Assembly (NCBI RefSeq): GCF_001704275.1
Contig: NZ_CP011533.1
Location: 6,944,001 to 7,008,000, forward strand
DNA from: Streptomyces noursei ATCC 11455
GTDB taxonomy: Bacteria; Actinomycetota; Actinomycetes; Streptomycetales; Streptomycetaceae
Length of the DNA: 64,000 nt
Direction of reading: 5' to 3'
The first letter of the stretch is position 1, and each line of letters begins with the position of its first letter. Shown here one piece after another: positions 36,375 through 44,283 of the stretch. The notes beneath the pieces were generated by a model. It worked only from the letters and a program-made list of their open reading frames with translations, had not been told where the DNA came from and made no database searches. The position numbers and the translations under genes were made by a program.

Positions 36375-37027
36375 TACCGGCCGCCGGGCCGGCGGCGGCG
36401 CACCAGCCAGACCCCGCAGGCCGCCGCCGCCACCACCACACCGGCGCCGGCCGCGATCTCGGTGGTGTTGATGCCGTCCTCGCTCGTGGCGCCCTCGCCG
36501 GTCTTCATCTTGCCCTTGGGCGGCGTGGTGGGGCCGGCGCTGCCCTTCGCGGGCGTGCTGGGGTGCTCCTTGGCCGGCATGCTCGGGGCCGCGCTGCCGT
36601 GCCCCATGCCGGGGCTCATGCTCATGCTCGGACTCGCGCTCATGCCCGGGCTCATGCTCGGGCCGGCGGACGCGCCCTGCTCGCCGACCCGGACCGTGCC
36701 GGTCAGCTCCTTGCCGTCGGCGCACTTGCCGCCGATCCCGTAGTTGCCGGGCTTGGTACCGGGCTTGACCATCACCTTCCCCACCAGGGAGCCCTTGGCG
36801 CTGCCCGGGGCGAAGGCGACCGTGCCCCCGCCCAGGGCGGTGGCGTCCACGCTCGCCGAGCGGCTGGCCCCGCACCCCGTGGTGGACAGGGAGACCGTGG
36901 AGCCGGCCGCAGCCGCCCCCGGAGAGACCTCGATGGTGCCGAAGTCGCCGGCGTACGCCGCGGTGGCGGCCAGACCCAGCGTGGCGACGGACAGCACGGC
37001 ACCGGTGAGCAGTCGGGTGGAACCCAT
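36371..37027 (-). CDS. Secreted, membrane-anchored protein with Met/Ser/Pro repeats
   Basis: A 218-residue exported protein. The signal peptide runs MGSTRLLTG to AAYAG (about residue 26). A compact beta-type domain follows (about 27-120; GDFGTIEVSPGAAAAGSTVSL, two Cys at about 51 and 101). Then comes a low-complexity tract rich in Met, Ser, Pro and Gly (about 125-155), a Pro/Lys linker, and a C-terminal span (EIAAGAGVVVAAAACGVWLV) ending RRRRPGGRY. It looks like a sortase substrate but no LPxTG or LAxTG is present before the span. GGAGG precedes the ATG at 37027. It is coupled to the sortase. Confidence 0.8.
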   Translation of the reverse strand: MGSTRLLTGAVLSVATLGLAATAAYAGDFGTIEVSPGAAAAGSTVSLSTTGCGASRSASVDATALGGGTVAFAPGSAKGSLVGKVMVKPGTKPGNYGIGGKCADGKELTGTVRVGEQGASAGPSMSPGMSASPSMSMSPGMGHGSAAPSMPAKEHPSTPAKGSAGPTTPPKGKMKTGEGATSEDGINTTEIAAGAGVVVAAAACGVWLVRRRRPGGRY

Positions 37028-37214
37028 GGGAACAACCTCCGCGAAGCGCGGACGTGACACAGGTGTGCCACTGGGGGAATCGGCGGAGTTCCGCGCCTCC
37101 ACCCACGAGATAAGCCCGCGACGGCCGGCCGGTCCTGCTGGCCTACGGTGAACGGGTGAGCGGGACCGGCCGGTTGCGCCGTCCGGTGGCCGCGACCGCT
37201 CCGGCCGCCGGGTC

Positions 37215-37985
37215 TCAGAGGCGCCGGGTGGCCAGCGTCAGCCGGTCCCGGGCGTCGAACAGCGCGTCCTTGATCGTCTGCTCGTGGGCGGGGGTCAGCC
37301 GGGCCACCGGCACCGAGCAGCTGATCGCGTCCCGGGCCGGGGTGCGGTAGGGGATCGCCACGCCGAAGCAGCGCAGGCCGACGGTGTTCTCCTCGCGGTC
37401 GACCGCGAATCCCTGCTCGCGCACCGCGTGCAGCTCCTCGATCAGCCGCTCGCGGTCGGTGATCGTGTGCTCGGTCAGCGCGGGCAGGGTGGGCGGCAGC
37501 ATCGCCCGCACCTGGTCGTCGGTGCAGGTGGCGAGCAGTGCCTTGCCCAGCGACGTGGAGTGCGCGGGCAGCCGGCGGCCGACCCGGGTGAACGGGCGCA
37601 GGTAGTGCTGCGACTGGCGGGTGGCGAGGTAGACGACGTTGACGCCGTCGAGCCGGGCGAGGTGGATGGTCTCGGTGGTGTCGTCGGAGAGCCGGTCCAG
37701 GGTCGGCCGGGCGGCGGCCACCACCTCGTCGCCGTCGATGTACGAGGTGCCGACCAGCAGGGCGCGCACGCCGATGCCGTAGCGGGTGCCGGTGGCGTCG
37801 GTCTCCACCCAGCCGAGGTCGACCAGGGTGCGCAGCAGCATGTAGAGGCTGGACTTGGGATATCCGACGGCTTCCTGGACGGAGGCGAGGCTGTGCATGC
37901 CGGGGCGGCCCGCGAAGTATTCGAGCAACTCCACCGTCCGCACAGCGGACTTGACCTGTGCTCCACCGGTCTCGGCAGCCGACAT
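37215..37985 (-). CDS. IclR-family transcriptional regulator
   Basis: A 256-residue regulator. The winged helix is at about residues 12-75 (VKSAVRTVELLEYF, HSLASVQEAVGYPKSSLYMLLRTLVDLGWVE), followed by the IclR effector domain (LATCTDDQVRAMLPP, REQGFAVDREENTVGLRCFGVAI). Starts at 37985, 38015, 38036 and 38045 are all in frame. I give 37985, with purine-rich sequence upstream, but TATATG seven bases before 38045 could give a leaderless longer form. It diverges from the semialdehyde dehydrogenase gene across a perfect palindrome and probably controls sugar-acid genes. Confidence 0.88.
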   Translation of the reverse strand: MSAAETGGAQVKSAVRTVELLEYFAGRPGMHSLASVQEAVGYPKSSLYMLLRTLVDLGWVETDATGTRYGIGVRALLVGTSYIDGDEVVAAARPTLDRLSDDTTETIHLARLDGVNVVYLATRQSQHYLRPFTRVGRRLPAHSTSLGKALLATCTDDQVRAMLPPTLPALTEHTITDRERLIEELHAVREQGFAVDREENTVGLRCFGVAIPYRTPARDAISCSVPVARLTPAHEQTIKDALFDARDRLTLATRRL

Positions 37986-38018
37986 CGCCCTTGACCCCTC
38001 TGTTCGGACAGTCATAGA

Positions 38019-38043
38019 GTCCCAGATGTTCACCATCTGGGAC
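38019..38043. promoter_or_regulatory. IclR operator: perfect 10-5-10 palindrome
   Basis: The arms GTCCCAGATG (38019-38028) and CATCTGGGAC (38034-38043) are perfectly complementary around TTCAC. The site lies between the divergent iclR and semialdehyde dehydrogenase genes. A TATAGA (38055-38060) facing the dehydrogenase and a TATATG (38058-38053) facing iclR overlap beside it, so one bound dimer could control both. Confidence 0.75.
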
Positions 38044-38130
38044 ATCGTTCAGCATATAGAACGCTGTCAGCGCTGTCCCGTGTGCAGCAAGGGTTCACGC
38101 AGCACTGACTTCGCCCGGGAGGGACGCACG

Positions 38131-39744
38131 GTGACAGCAGCAGAAGCAGCGCCGGTGGCAGCACCAGTCTGGAGCGTGGACCCCCGAACCGGGAAGCGCC
38201 GGGAGCGGGTTGCGGTGGAGGCCACAGCCGACGCGGTGGACGCCGCGGTCCGCGCCGCGCACGCCGCCCGGGGCCCGCTCGCCGACCGCGGCCGGCGGGC
38301 CGCCCTGCTGCGCCGCGCCGCCGCCCTCCTGGAAGCCGACGCCGACCCGGTCGTCGCGGACGCCGACGCCGAGACCGCCCTCGGCGTCCCCCGCCTGACC
38401 GGTGAACTCGCCCGCACCGCCTACCAGTTGCGGTCCTTCGCGGACCTGGTCGACGAGGGTGACTTCCTCGACGTCCGGATCGACCACGCCGACCCCGGCC
38501 TCGCCCCGCCCCGCCCCGACCTGCGCCGCTACAAGATCCCGCTGGGCGTGGTCGCCGTCTACGCCGCCAGCAACTTCCCGCTCGCCTTCTCCGTGCCCGG
38601 CGGCGACACCGCCAGCGCCCTCGCGGCCGGCTGCCCGGTCGTCGTCAAGGCCCACCCCGACCACCCGGCCACCTCCGAGCGGTGCGCCGCCCTGCTGCGC
38701 CGCGCCGCCACCGAGACCGGACTGCCCGCGGACACCGTGGTCCTGGTGCACGGCTTCCGGGCCGGGCTCGACCTGGTCCGCCACCCGCTGGTCACGGCGG
38801 CCGGCTTCACCGGCTCGATCCGCGGCGGACGCGCCCTCTACGACGCCGCCGCGGCCCGCCCCCACCCGATCCCCTTCCACGGCGAACTGGGCAGCCTCAA
38901 CCCCGTGGTGGTCACCGAGGCCGCGGCCGGTGAACGCGCCGACGAGATCGGCACCGGCCTGGCCGGCTCCATGACGCTGGGCACCGGGCAGTTCTGCGTC
39001 AAGCCGGGGCTCGTCCTGGTGCCCGACGGCCCGCACGGCGACCGGCTGCTGGCCGCGCTCACCACCGCCGCGGGCGCCACCGGGCCGGGCGTCATGCTCG
39101 ACCACCGGATGCGCGACGCGTTCCTGGCCGGCATCCGCGAACGGGCCCAACTCCCCGACGTCCAGGCCCCGTTGCGGCCCGTGGCGGAGGACGGTGGGCA
39201 CACCGTCGGCGCCGCCGTGCTCACCGTCGACGCGGCCCGCCTCGCCGCCCCCGGCCCGCACGACCTCCTGCTGGAGGAGTGCTTCGGCCCGGTCACCGTC
39301 CTCGCCCGCTGCGCCGACGAGGACGAGGCCACCGCGCTCCTCGCCCGCGTCCCCGGCACCCTCTCCGCCACCCTTCAGCTCTCCGCCGCCGAGAGCGCCG
39401 GCACCGACCCCGCCGGCCGCGGCGCCCGGCTGCTCGCCGCGGTCACCCCGCTCGCCGGCCGGGTCGTGGTCAACGGCTGGCCCACCGGCGTCGCGGTCGC
39501 CCCCGCCCAGCACCACGGCGGCCCCTACCCGGCCACCACCTCCACCGCCACCTCCGTCGGCGCCACCGCCGTCGAGCGCTGGCTGCGCCCGGTCGCCTAC
39601 CAGGACACCCCGCCGGCCCTCCTCCCGCCCGAGCTGCGCGACGCCAACCCGCTGGGGCTGCCGCGCCGGGTCGACGGCCGGGCCGAGGAGCCGGGCGGGC
39701 GCCTGGCCGGTGGCCCGCTGGCAGGGGAGGGGACCGGCCCGTGA
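38131..39744 (+). CDS. Alpha-ketoglutarate semialdehyde dehydrogenase
   Basis: Oxidises 2,5-dioxopentanoate (alpha-ketoglutarate semialdehyde) to alpha-ketoglutarate, the last step of oxidative hexuronate and hexarate breakdown. The 537-residue protein is of the aldehyde dehydrogenase superfamily. YAASNFPLAFSVPGGDTASA near residue 142 is specific to this subfamily. HGELGSLNPVVVTEA near residue 250 holds the general-base Glu, and GTGQFCVKPGLVLVP near residue 287 the catalytic Cys. GGAGGG precedes the GTG at 38131. The stop overlaps the GNAT gene start. Confidence 0.92.
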   Translation: MTAAEAAPVAAPVWSVDPRTGKRRERVAVEATADAVDAAVRAAHAARGPLADRGRRAALLRRAAALLEADADPVVADADAETALGVPRLTGELARTAYQLRSFADLVDEGDFLDVRIDHADPGLAPPRPDLRRYKIPLGVVAVYAASNFPLAFSVPGGDTASALAAGCPVVVKAHPDHPATSERCAALLRRAATETGLPADTVVLVHGFRAGLDLVRHPLVTAAGFTGSIRGGRALYDAAAARPHPIPFHGELGSLNPVVVTEAAAGERADEIGTGLAGSMTLGTGQFCVKPGLVLVPDGPHGDRLLAALTTAAGATGPGVMLDHRMRDAFLAGIRERAQLPDVQAPLRPVAEDGGHTVGAAVLTVDAARLAAPGPHDLLLEECFGPVTVLARCADEDEATALLARVPGTLSATLQLSAAESAGTDPAGRGARLLAAVTPLAGRVVVNGWPTGVAVAPAQHHGGPYPATTSTATSVGATAVERWLRPVAYQDTPPALLPPELRDANPLGLPRRVDGRAEEPGGRLAGGPLAGEGTGP

Positions 39745-40307
39745 ACCCCGCCGCGCCGCACCCCACCCCGCAGGTCCGCCCCGCCACCCCCGCCGACCTG
39801 GAGCAGATCGCCGCACTGCACACCGCCGCCCGCGCCGCCTACCTCCGCGGCCGGGTGCCGGACGCGCCGTTCGACGCGCCCGCCGAGCACGCCCGCTGGC
39901 GGGACGCCTGGGCCCGGGTGCTGCACCGCGACGAGGCCCCCACCCTCTGCGCCGTCCACCGCGACACCGTCCTCGGCGCCGCCTCCTACCGCCCCCGTCG
40001 GGGACACTCCCCGCGCGCCGCCCCCGGGACCACCGTCGCGTTGCACCAGCTGCACGTCGATCCGGCCCACTGGGGCACCGGCGTGGGCCGTGCCCTGCAC
40101 TCCGCCTGTCTGCACGCCTGGCGCGCCGCCGGCCACTCCCGGGCCGTCCTCGACGTGCTCTGGCACAACCACCGCGCCCGCACCTTCTACACCCGGCTCG
40201 GCTGGCGCCCCGACCCGGACCGCCGCCCCGCCCCCGACGCCACCCACCTGGCACTCACCCTGTGCCTGACTCCGCCGGAGCACCGGCCGGCTCCCGCCGG
40301 GCCATGA
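39741..40307 (+). CDS. GNAT-family N-acetyltransferase
   Basis: A 188-residue acetyltransferase. The CoA-binding motif A is LHQLHVDPAHWGTGVGRALHSACLHAW (about residues 98-124, with WGTGVGRAL as the Q/RxxGxG/A variant), and motif B is VLDVLWHNHRARTFYTRLGW. It overlaps the semialdehyde dehydrogenase stop by four bases (GTGA), so it is co-translated with it. The substrate is unknown. Its last 53 bases overlap the convergent methyltransferase gene. Confidence 0.85.
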   Translation: MNPAAPHPTPQVRPATPADLEQIAALHTAARAAYLRGRVPDAPFDAPAEHARWRDAWARVLHRDEAPTLCAVHRDTVLGAASYRPRRGHSPRAAPGTTVALHQLHVDPAHWGTGVGRALHSACLHAWRAAGHSRAVLDVLWHNHRARTFYTRLGWRPDPDRRPAPDATHLALTLCLTPPEHRPAPAGP

Positions 40308-40944
40308 TCTGCAGCCGCTCGGCGGTGCGGCCGTCCAGCGTCGGCACCACCGTGCGGCGCTCCCGCAGCACGGCGAAACCCGCCTCCCGCAGCAGCCCCC
40401 GCAGCCACTCCGGCGGATGGTGCCGGAACACCCCGCCGTCCTCCGTCTCGAACACCCCGTACGTCCCGTACCGCGCCGCGAACCGCTCGTACTGCCCGAC
40501 GTGGAACCCGTCGTCCTGCAGCGGCACATCGCTCACGTAGAGCACCCCACCGGGCCGCACCAGCCGCCCCAGCTCCCCGACGATCGCCCGCTGGTCGGCG
40601 TCGTCCGGCACACAGGTCAGCACCGCGAACAGCAGCGCCGCGTCGAAGCTGCGGTCCGTGAACGGCAGCGGGAACCCGGCCCAGCGCATCAGGGCCAGCC
40701 CCGGGTGCTCCCGCCGCCCCCGCGCGATCAGCGCCGCGGACCGGTCCACCCCGCGCACCGCCCGGTACCCCGACCCGACCAGTTCGGCGGTGAGCCGCCC
40801 GTACCCGCAGCCGTAGTCCAGCACCCGCGCGGTCCGCGGTACGAACTCCGTCAGCAGCTCGGCGTCGAGCGGATGCGTGAAGGTCTTGGCGGCCCCGGTC
40901 GACTCCCAGAACCCGTCGGTCGCGTGCGGTGGTGGCGTGCCCAT
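40255..40944 (-). CDS. SAM-dependent methyltransferase
   Basis: A 229-residue class I methyltransferase. Motif I is VLDYGCGYGRLTAEL near residue 41, an acidic residue follows in AVRGVDRSAALI, and DRSFDAALLFAVLTCVPDDADQ then LGRLVRPGGVLYVSDVP complete the fold. It has no membrane or signal segment. TACCGT with six bases to the ATG at 40944 suggests a leaderless transcript. It is convergent with and overlaps the GNAT gene by 53 bases. The substrate is unknown. Confidence 0.85.
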   Translation of the reverse strand: MGTPPPHATDGFWESTGAAKTFTHPLDAELLTEFVPRTARVLDYGCGYGRLTAELVGSGYRAVRGVDRSAALIARGRREHPGLALMRWAGFPLPFTDRSFDAALLFAVLTCVPDDADQRAIVGELGRLVRPGGVLYVSDVPLQDDGFHVGQYERFAARYGTYGVFETEDGGVFRHHPPEWLRGLLREAGFAVLRERRTVVPTLDGRTAERLQIMARREPAGAPAESGTG

Positions 40945-41014
40945 AGCGGGACGGTACCGCCCGGCCGACGCGCATCCGGCGCATCGCGCGGCGGCCGACC
41001 CGTTCGGGACGCCC

Positions 41015-41040
41015 GGGGGGCTTTCCGGAATAAGCCCCCC
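41015..41040. promoter_or_regulatory. Strong hairpin in the gap upstream of frnE
   Basis: Perfect nine-base arms GGGGGGCTT (41015-41023) and AAGCCCCCC (41032-41040) with an eight-base loop, 82 bases before the FrnE/DsbA start and between two diverging genes, where an ordinary terminator is not expected. It may be an attenuator in the frnE leader. Confidence 0.45.
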
Positions 41041-41121
41041 GCCGGCACCGTTGCACCCCTTCGTACCCCTGATCGGCCGCGGGCCGGTCCCCCCCGAGGA
41101 AAGCCATCGAGAGTCATCCCC

Positions 41122-41817
41122 ATGCGCGTCGAAATCTGGTCGGACATCGCCTGCCCCTGGTGCTACATCGGCAAGGCCCGGTTCGAGGCCGGTCTGGCGG
41201 CCTTCGCCCAGCGGGCGGACGTCGAGGTCGTCCACCGTTCCTTCGAACTGGACCCGGCCGCCCCGCCGGCCACCGACGTCCCGATCCTGGACATGCTCGC
41301 GACGAAGTACGGCGTCAGCCGGGAACAGGCCGAGGCGATGGAGGCCCGCGTGGCCGAGGCGGCGGTCGGCGAGGGGCTGGGCTACTGCTCCGACCGCATC
41401 CACGGCAACACCTTCGACCTGCACCGGCTGCTCCACCTGGCCAAGGCGCACGGCGTCCAGGACGCACTGCTCACCGCCCTCTACCACGCCAACTTCGCCG
41501 AGGCCCGGCAGCTCGCGGACCCCGCGGTGCTGACCGGGATCGCGGTCGGGGCCGGCGTGCCCGAGGCCGAGGCCGCGCGGGTCCTCGCCGACCCGGACGC
41601 CTACGCCGACGAGGTCCGGGCCGACGAGCGCGCCGCCGCCGAGCTGGGCGCCACCGGCGTCCCCTTCTTCGTCATCGACCGCCGCTACGGCGTCTCCGGC
41701 GCCCAGCCCGCCGACGTCTTCCGTCAGGCCCTGGAGCGGGCGCACGCCGACTCCGCCGTCCAGGTGCTGGCCGCCGACGACGCGGACAGCTGCGGCGACG
41801 GGAGCTGCGCGGTCTGA
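41122..41817 (+). CDS. FrnE-like DsbA-family thioredoxin-fold oxidoreductase
   Basis: A 231-residue cytoplasmic thiol-disulfide oxidoreductase. EIWSDIACPWCYIGKARF at the N-terminus carries the active-site CPWC (residues 11-14), and GVPFFVIDRRYGVSGAQPADVF near residue 180 contains the cis-Pro loop, both as in FrnE/2-hydroxychromene isomerase-like DsbA proteins. The tail ends in a Cys pair (SCGDGSCAV). No signal peptide. Related proteins act in oxidative stress or in polyketide isomerisation; here the partner is unknown. Confidence 0.9.
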   Translation: MRVEIWSDIACPWCYIGKARFEAGLAAFAQRADVEVVHRSFELDPAAPPATDVPILDMLATKYGVSREQAEAMEARVAEAAVGEGLGYCSDRIHGNTFDLHRLLHLAKAHGVQDALLTALYHANFAEARQLADPAVLTGIAVGAGVPEAEAARVLADPDAYADEVRADERAAAELGATGVPFFVIDRRYGVSGAQPADVFRQALERAHADSAVQVLAADDADSCGDGSCAV

Positions 41818-41895
41818 CCCACCGGCCGGTCCGCCCCGGCGTCGCGGCCCGGCATTCCCGTGGACGCCGGGGCGGCCACCGAGCAGAGTGGGGTC

Positions 41896-42969
41896 ATGCA
41901 GCGACACATGGCACTGGGCGGCGGCGAGTTCGCGCCCGAGACGGTCTATCTGAACTCGGCGTCCTGCGGGCTGCTGCCCGCGCGGAGCGCCGCCGCGCTG
42001 ACCGCCGCCGTGGCGGAGTCGGCGTCGCACGGGACGATGGGGCGCGACTACCTCGGCACGGGCGCCCGGGTGCGCGGCGCCTTCGCCCGGCTGATGGGGG
42101 TGCCCGAGGAACGGGTGGCGCTGGGCAGTTCGGTCGCGGTGCAGTCGGCGTTCGTCGCGGGCTCGCTGCCGGCCGGCAGCGAAGTGCTGGTCGCCGAGGG
42201 GGACTTCAGCTCCCTGGTGAACCCGCTGGCGGCGCGCGCCGGATGCACGGTGCGGGTGGTGCCGCGGGAGGCGCTCGCCGACGCGGTGCGGCCCGGGACG
42301 GCGCTGGTCGCGGTGAGCGCGGTGCACGCGCTGGACGGCCGGATCGCCGACCTGGCCGCCATCCGGGACGCCGCCCGGGCGCACGGGGCGCTGACGTATG
42401 TCGACATCACACAGGCGGCGGGCTGGCTGCCGCTGCGGCTCACGGACTTCGACTACACGGTGTGCGGGGCGTTCAAGTGGCTGCTGTGCCCGCGCGGGAC
42501 GACGTTCATGGTCTTCGGCGGGGAGCGGGGGGAGCCGGGCGGCCCGGGGTGGCCGGTGCCGGTGCACGCGGGGTGGGTCGCCGGGGAGGACCCGGGGGAG
42601 TCCAACTACGGTCCGATCGACCGGCCGGCGGCGACCGCCCGCCGCTACGACGAGCCGCACGCCCACTACTCCTACGTGGCCGCCGAGCACTCCCTCGGGC
42701 TGCTCGCGGAGCTGGGCGTGGACACCGTCCACGCCCACAACGTCGCGCTGGCGGAGCAGTACCGGGCCGGGCTGGAGGCCGCCGGCTTCACCCCGCGGGC
42801 CGCGCCCGGGTCCGCGATCGTCTCCACCCCGGGGCTGGCGGACGCCGAACCGCGGCTCGCTCAGGCCGGGGTGCGGGTCTCGGTCCGCGGCGGGCTGCTC
42901 CGGGCGGCGTTCCACCTCTACAACTCGACCGAGGACGTGAGCCGGGCGCTGTCCCTGTTGGTTCCGTGA
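41896..42969 (+). CDS. Class V aminotransferase-family PLP enzyme
   Basis: A 357-residue PLP-dependent protein of the class V/cysteine desulfurase-like fold. It begins with YLNSASCGLLP, typical of the isopenicillin N epimerase/aminotransferase branch. VDITQAAGWLPL near residue 175 precedes the PLP Lys in CGAFKWLLCPRGTTF (about residue 194). It lacks the active-site Cys loop of desulfurases, so an aminotransferase, lyase or epimerase activity is likelier. CAGAGT followed by six bases stands before the ATG at 41896, so the transcript may be leaderless. Confidence 0.82.
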   Translation: MQRHMALGGGEFAPETVYLNSASCGLLPARSAAALTAAVAESASHGTMGRDYLGTGARVRGAFARLMGVPEERVALGSSVAVQSAFVAGSLPAGSEVLVAEGDFSSLVNPLAARAGCTVRVVPREALADAVRPGTALVAVSAVHALDGRIADLAAIRDAARAHGALTYVDITQAAGWLPLRLTDFDYTVCGAFKWLLCPRGTTFMVFGGERGEPGGPGWPVPVHAGWVAGEDPGESNYGPIDRPAATARRYDEPHAHYSYVAAEHSLGLLAELGVDTVHAHNVALAEQYRAGLEAAGFTPRAAPGSAIVSTPGLADAEPRLAQAGVRVSVRGGLLRAAFHLYNSTEDVSRALSLLVP

Positions 42970-43086
42970 CGGGCGGTTCGGGTCCCCAGGGGAATACGGG
43001 GCGGGCATCGACCGCTGAGGTAATGGCCAAGGGTTCAGCTCGACAGCCGAGTTGACGAACCATGACAAACCGCTGAAAGGCCGTCA

Positions 43087-44160
43087 GTGACCACTGCGTT
43101 CGACCCCATGGAACTCGCCGGTATACCGCTCGCCAACCGCATCGTCATGGCGCCGATGACCCGCAACCGCGCCACCGCCGACGGTGTCCCCACCCCGTCC
43201 ATGGTCGAGTACTACACCCAGCGGGCCTCGGCCGGCCTGATCATCACCGAGGCCACCCAGACCGAGGTGGTCGGCCGCGGCTACCCGCTCACCCCGGGGC
43301 TGCACACCGCGGACCAGGTCGCCGGCTGGCGCCGGGTCACCGACTCCGTCCACGCGGCCGGCGGCCGGATCTTCGCCCAGCTGTGGCACGGCGGCCGGAT
43401 CGGCCACCCGGTGCTGCTGCCCGACGGGCTGGAGCCGGTCGGCCCGTCCGCGGTGAAGGCGGCGGGCCAGGGCTTCACCCAGGACGGCCCGACGGACTTC
43501 GTCACCCCGCGCGAGCTGACCGACGAGGAGATCCGCGCGACCGTCGACGGTTTCGCCGCCGCGGCCCGCAACGCCATCGAGGCCGGCTTCGACGGCGTGG
43601 AGATCCACGGCGCCAACGGCTATCTGGTCCACCAGTTCCTGGCCCCCAACGCCAACCGGCGCACCGACGCCTGGGGCGGCTCCGACGAGGCCCGCGCCCG
43701 GTTCGCCATCGAGGTGGTCCGGGCGGTCGCCGGCGCGGTCGGCGCGCACCGCACCGGTCTGCGGCTCTCGCCCGGCAACCCGTTCAACGACATCGACGAG
43801 CCCGAGCCCGAGGCCACCTACACCGCGCTGATCGAGGCCGTCGCCCCGCTGGGCCTGGCCTATCTGCACACCTGCGACGTGCACGACCTGGAGCTGCTGG
43901 CCCGGCTGCGGAAGCGGTTCGGCGGCACGTTCCTGCTCAACCCGGCCACCGAAGGCCGGCCCACCGGCCCCGAGGAGCTCCCGCTCGTCGAGCGCGGCGA
44001 GGCCGACCTGCTGGCGTACGGCGCGCTGTTCCTCGCCAACCCCGACCTGCCCCGCCGGCTGGCCGCCGGCGGCCCGTTCAACACCCCGGACCGGGACGGC
44101 TTCTACGGCGGCGACGACCGCGGCTATCTGGACTACCCCGCGCTGGACGACGAGAGCTGA
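43087..44160 (+). CDS. Old Yellow Enzyme family alkene reductase
   Basis: A 357-residue FMN-dependent NAD(P)H oxidoreductase. The FMN-site motifs NRIVMAPMTRNRA (near residue 18), QLWHGGRIGHP (near residue 98) and the substrate-binding HGANGYLVHQFLAP (near residue 177) are all present, followed by RTDAWGGS. These match the classical OYE/NemA group that reduces activated C=C bonds of enones or maleimides. AAAGG precedes the GTG at 43087. A strong terminator follows. Confidence 0.93.
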   Translation: MTTAFDPMELAGIPLANRIVMAPMTRNRATADGVPTPSMVEYYTQRASAGLIITEATQTEVVGRGYPLTPGLHTADQVAGWRRVTDSVHAAGGRIFAQLWHGGRIGHPVLLPDGLEPVGPSAVKAAGQGFTQDGPTDFVTPRELTDEEIRATVDGFAAAARNAIEAGFDGVEIHGANGYLVHQFLAPNANRRTDAWGGSDEARARFAIEVVRAVAGAVGAHRTGLRLSPGNPFNDIDEPEPEATYTALIEAVAPLGLAYLHTCDVHDLELLARLRKRFGGTFLLNPATEGRPTGPEELPLVERGEADLLAYGALFLANPDLPRRLAAGGPFNTPDRDGFYGGDDRGYLDYPALDDES

Positions 44161-44190
44161 CGGAGCGTCGGCGGCGTCCGTCGCGACGCG

Positions 44191-44233
44191 GCGGCCGCCG
44201 CACCGCACCCCTGTGGTGCCGTGCGGCGGCCGC
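44191..44233. terminator. Bidirectional terminator between the OYE gene and ectD
   Basis: Perfect 13-base arms (44191-44203 and 44221-44233). The inner loop also pairs (GCACC with GGTGC), giving a nearly continuous 18-pair stem. It lies 31 bases after the OYE stop and 51 bases past the ectD stop. Confidence 0.85.
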
Positions 44234-44283
44234 GCGCGGGGCCTCCCCGCTTCCCCGTCCGGTGCCGGAGCACCGGCCGTCCC

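Noticed and set aside
36371..36600. Sortase sorting motif in the protein next to the sortase
   Set aside because: The residues before the final membrane span (KTGEGATSEDGIN) contain no LPxTG or LAxTG.
36601..36665. Short repeated GCTCATGC(C/T)CGG-type units that look like a repeat array
   Set aside because: They are codons for a Met/Ser/Pro low-complexity stretch of a secreted protein, too short and irregular for a CRISPR array.
41896..42969. Assignment of this gene as a cysteine desulfurase
   Set aside because: The catalytic Cys loop of desulfurases is missing and the N-terminus matches the aminotransferase/epimerase branch.
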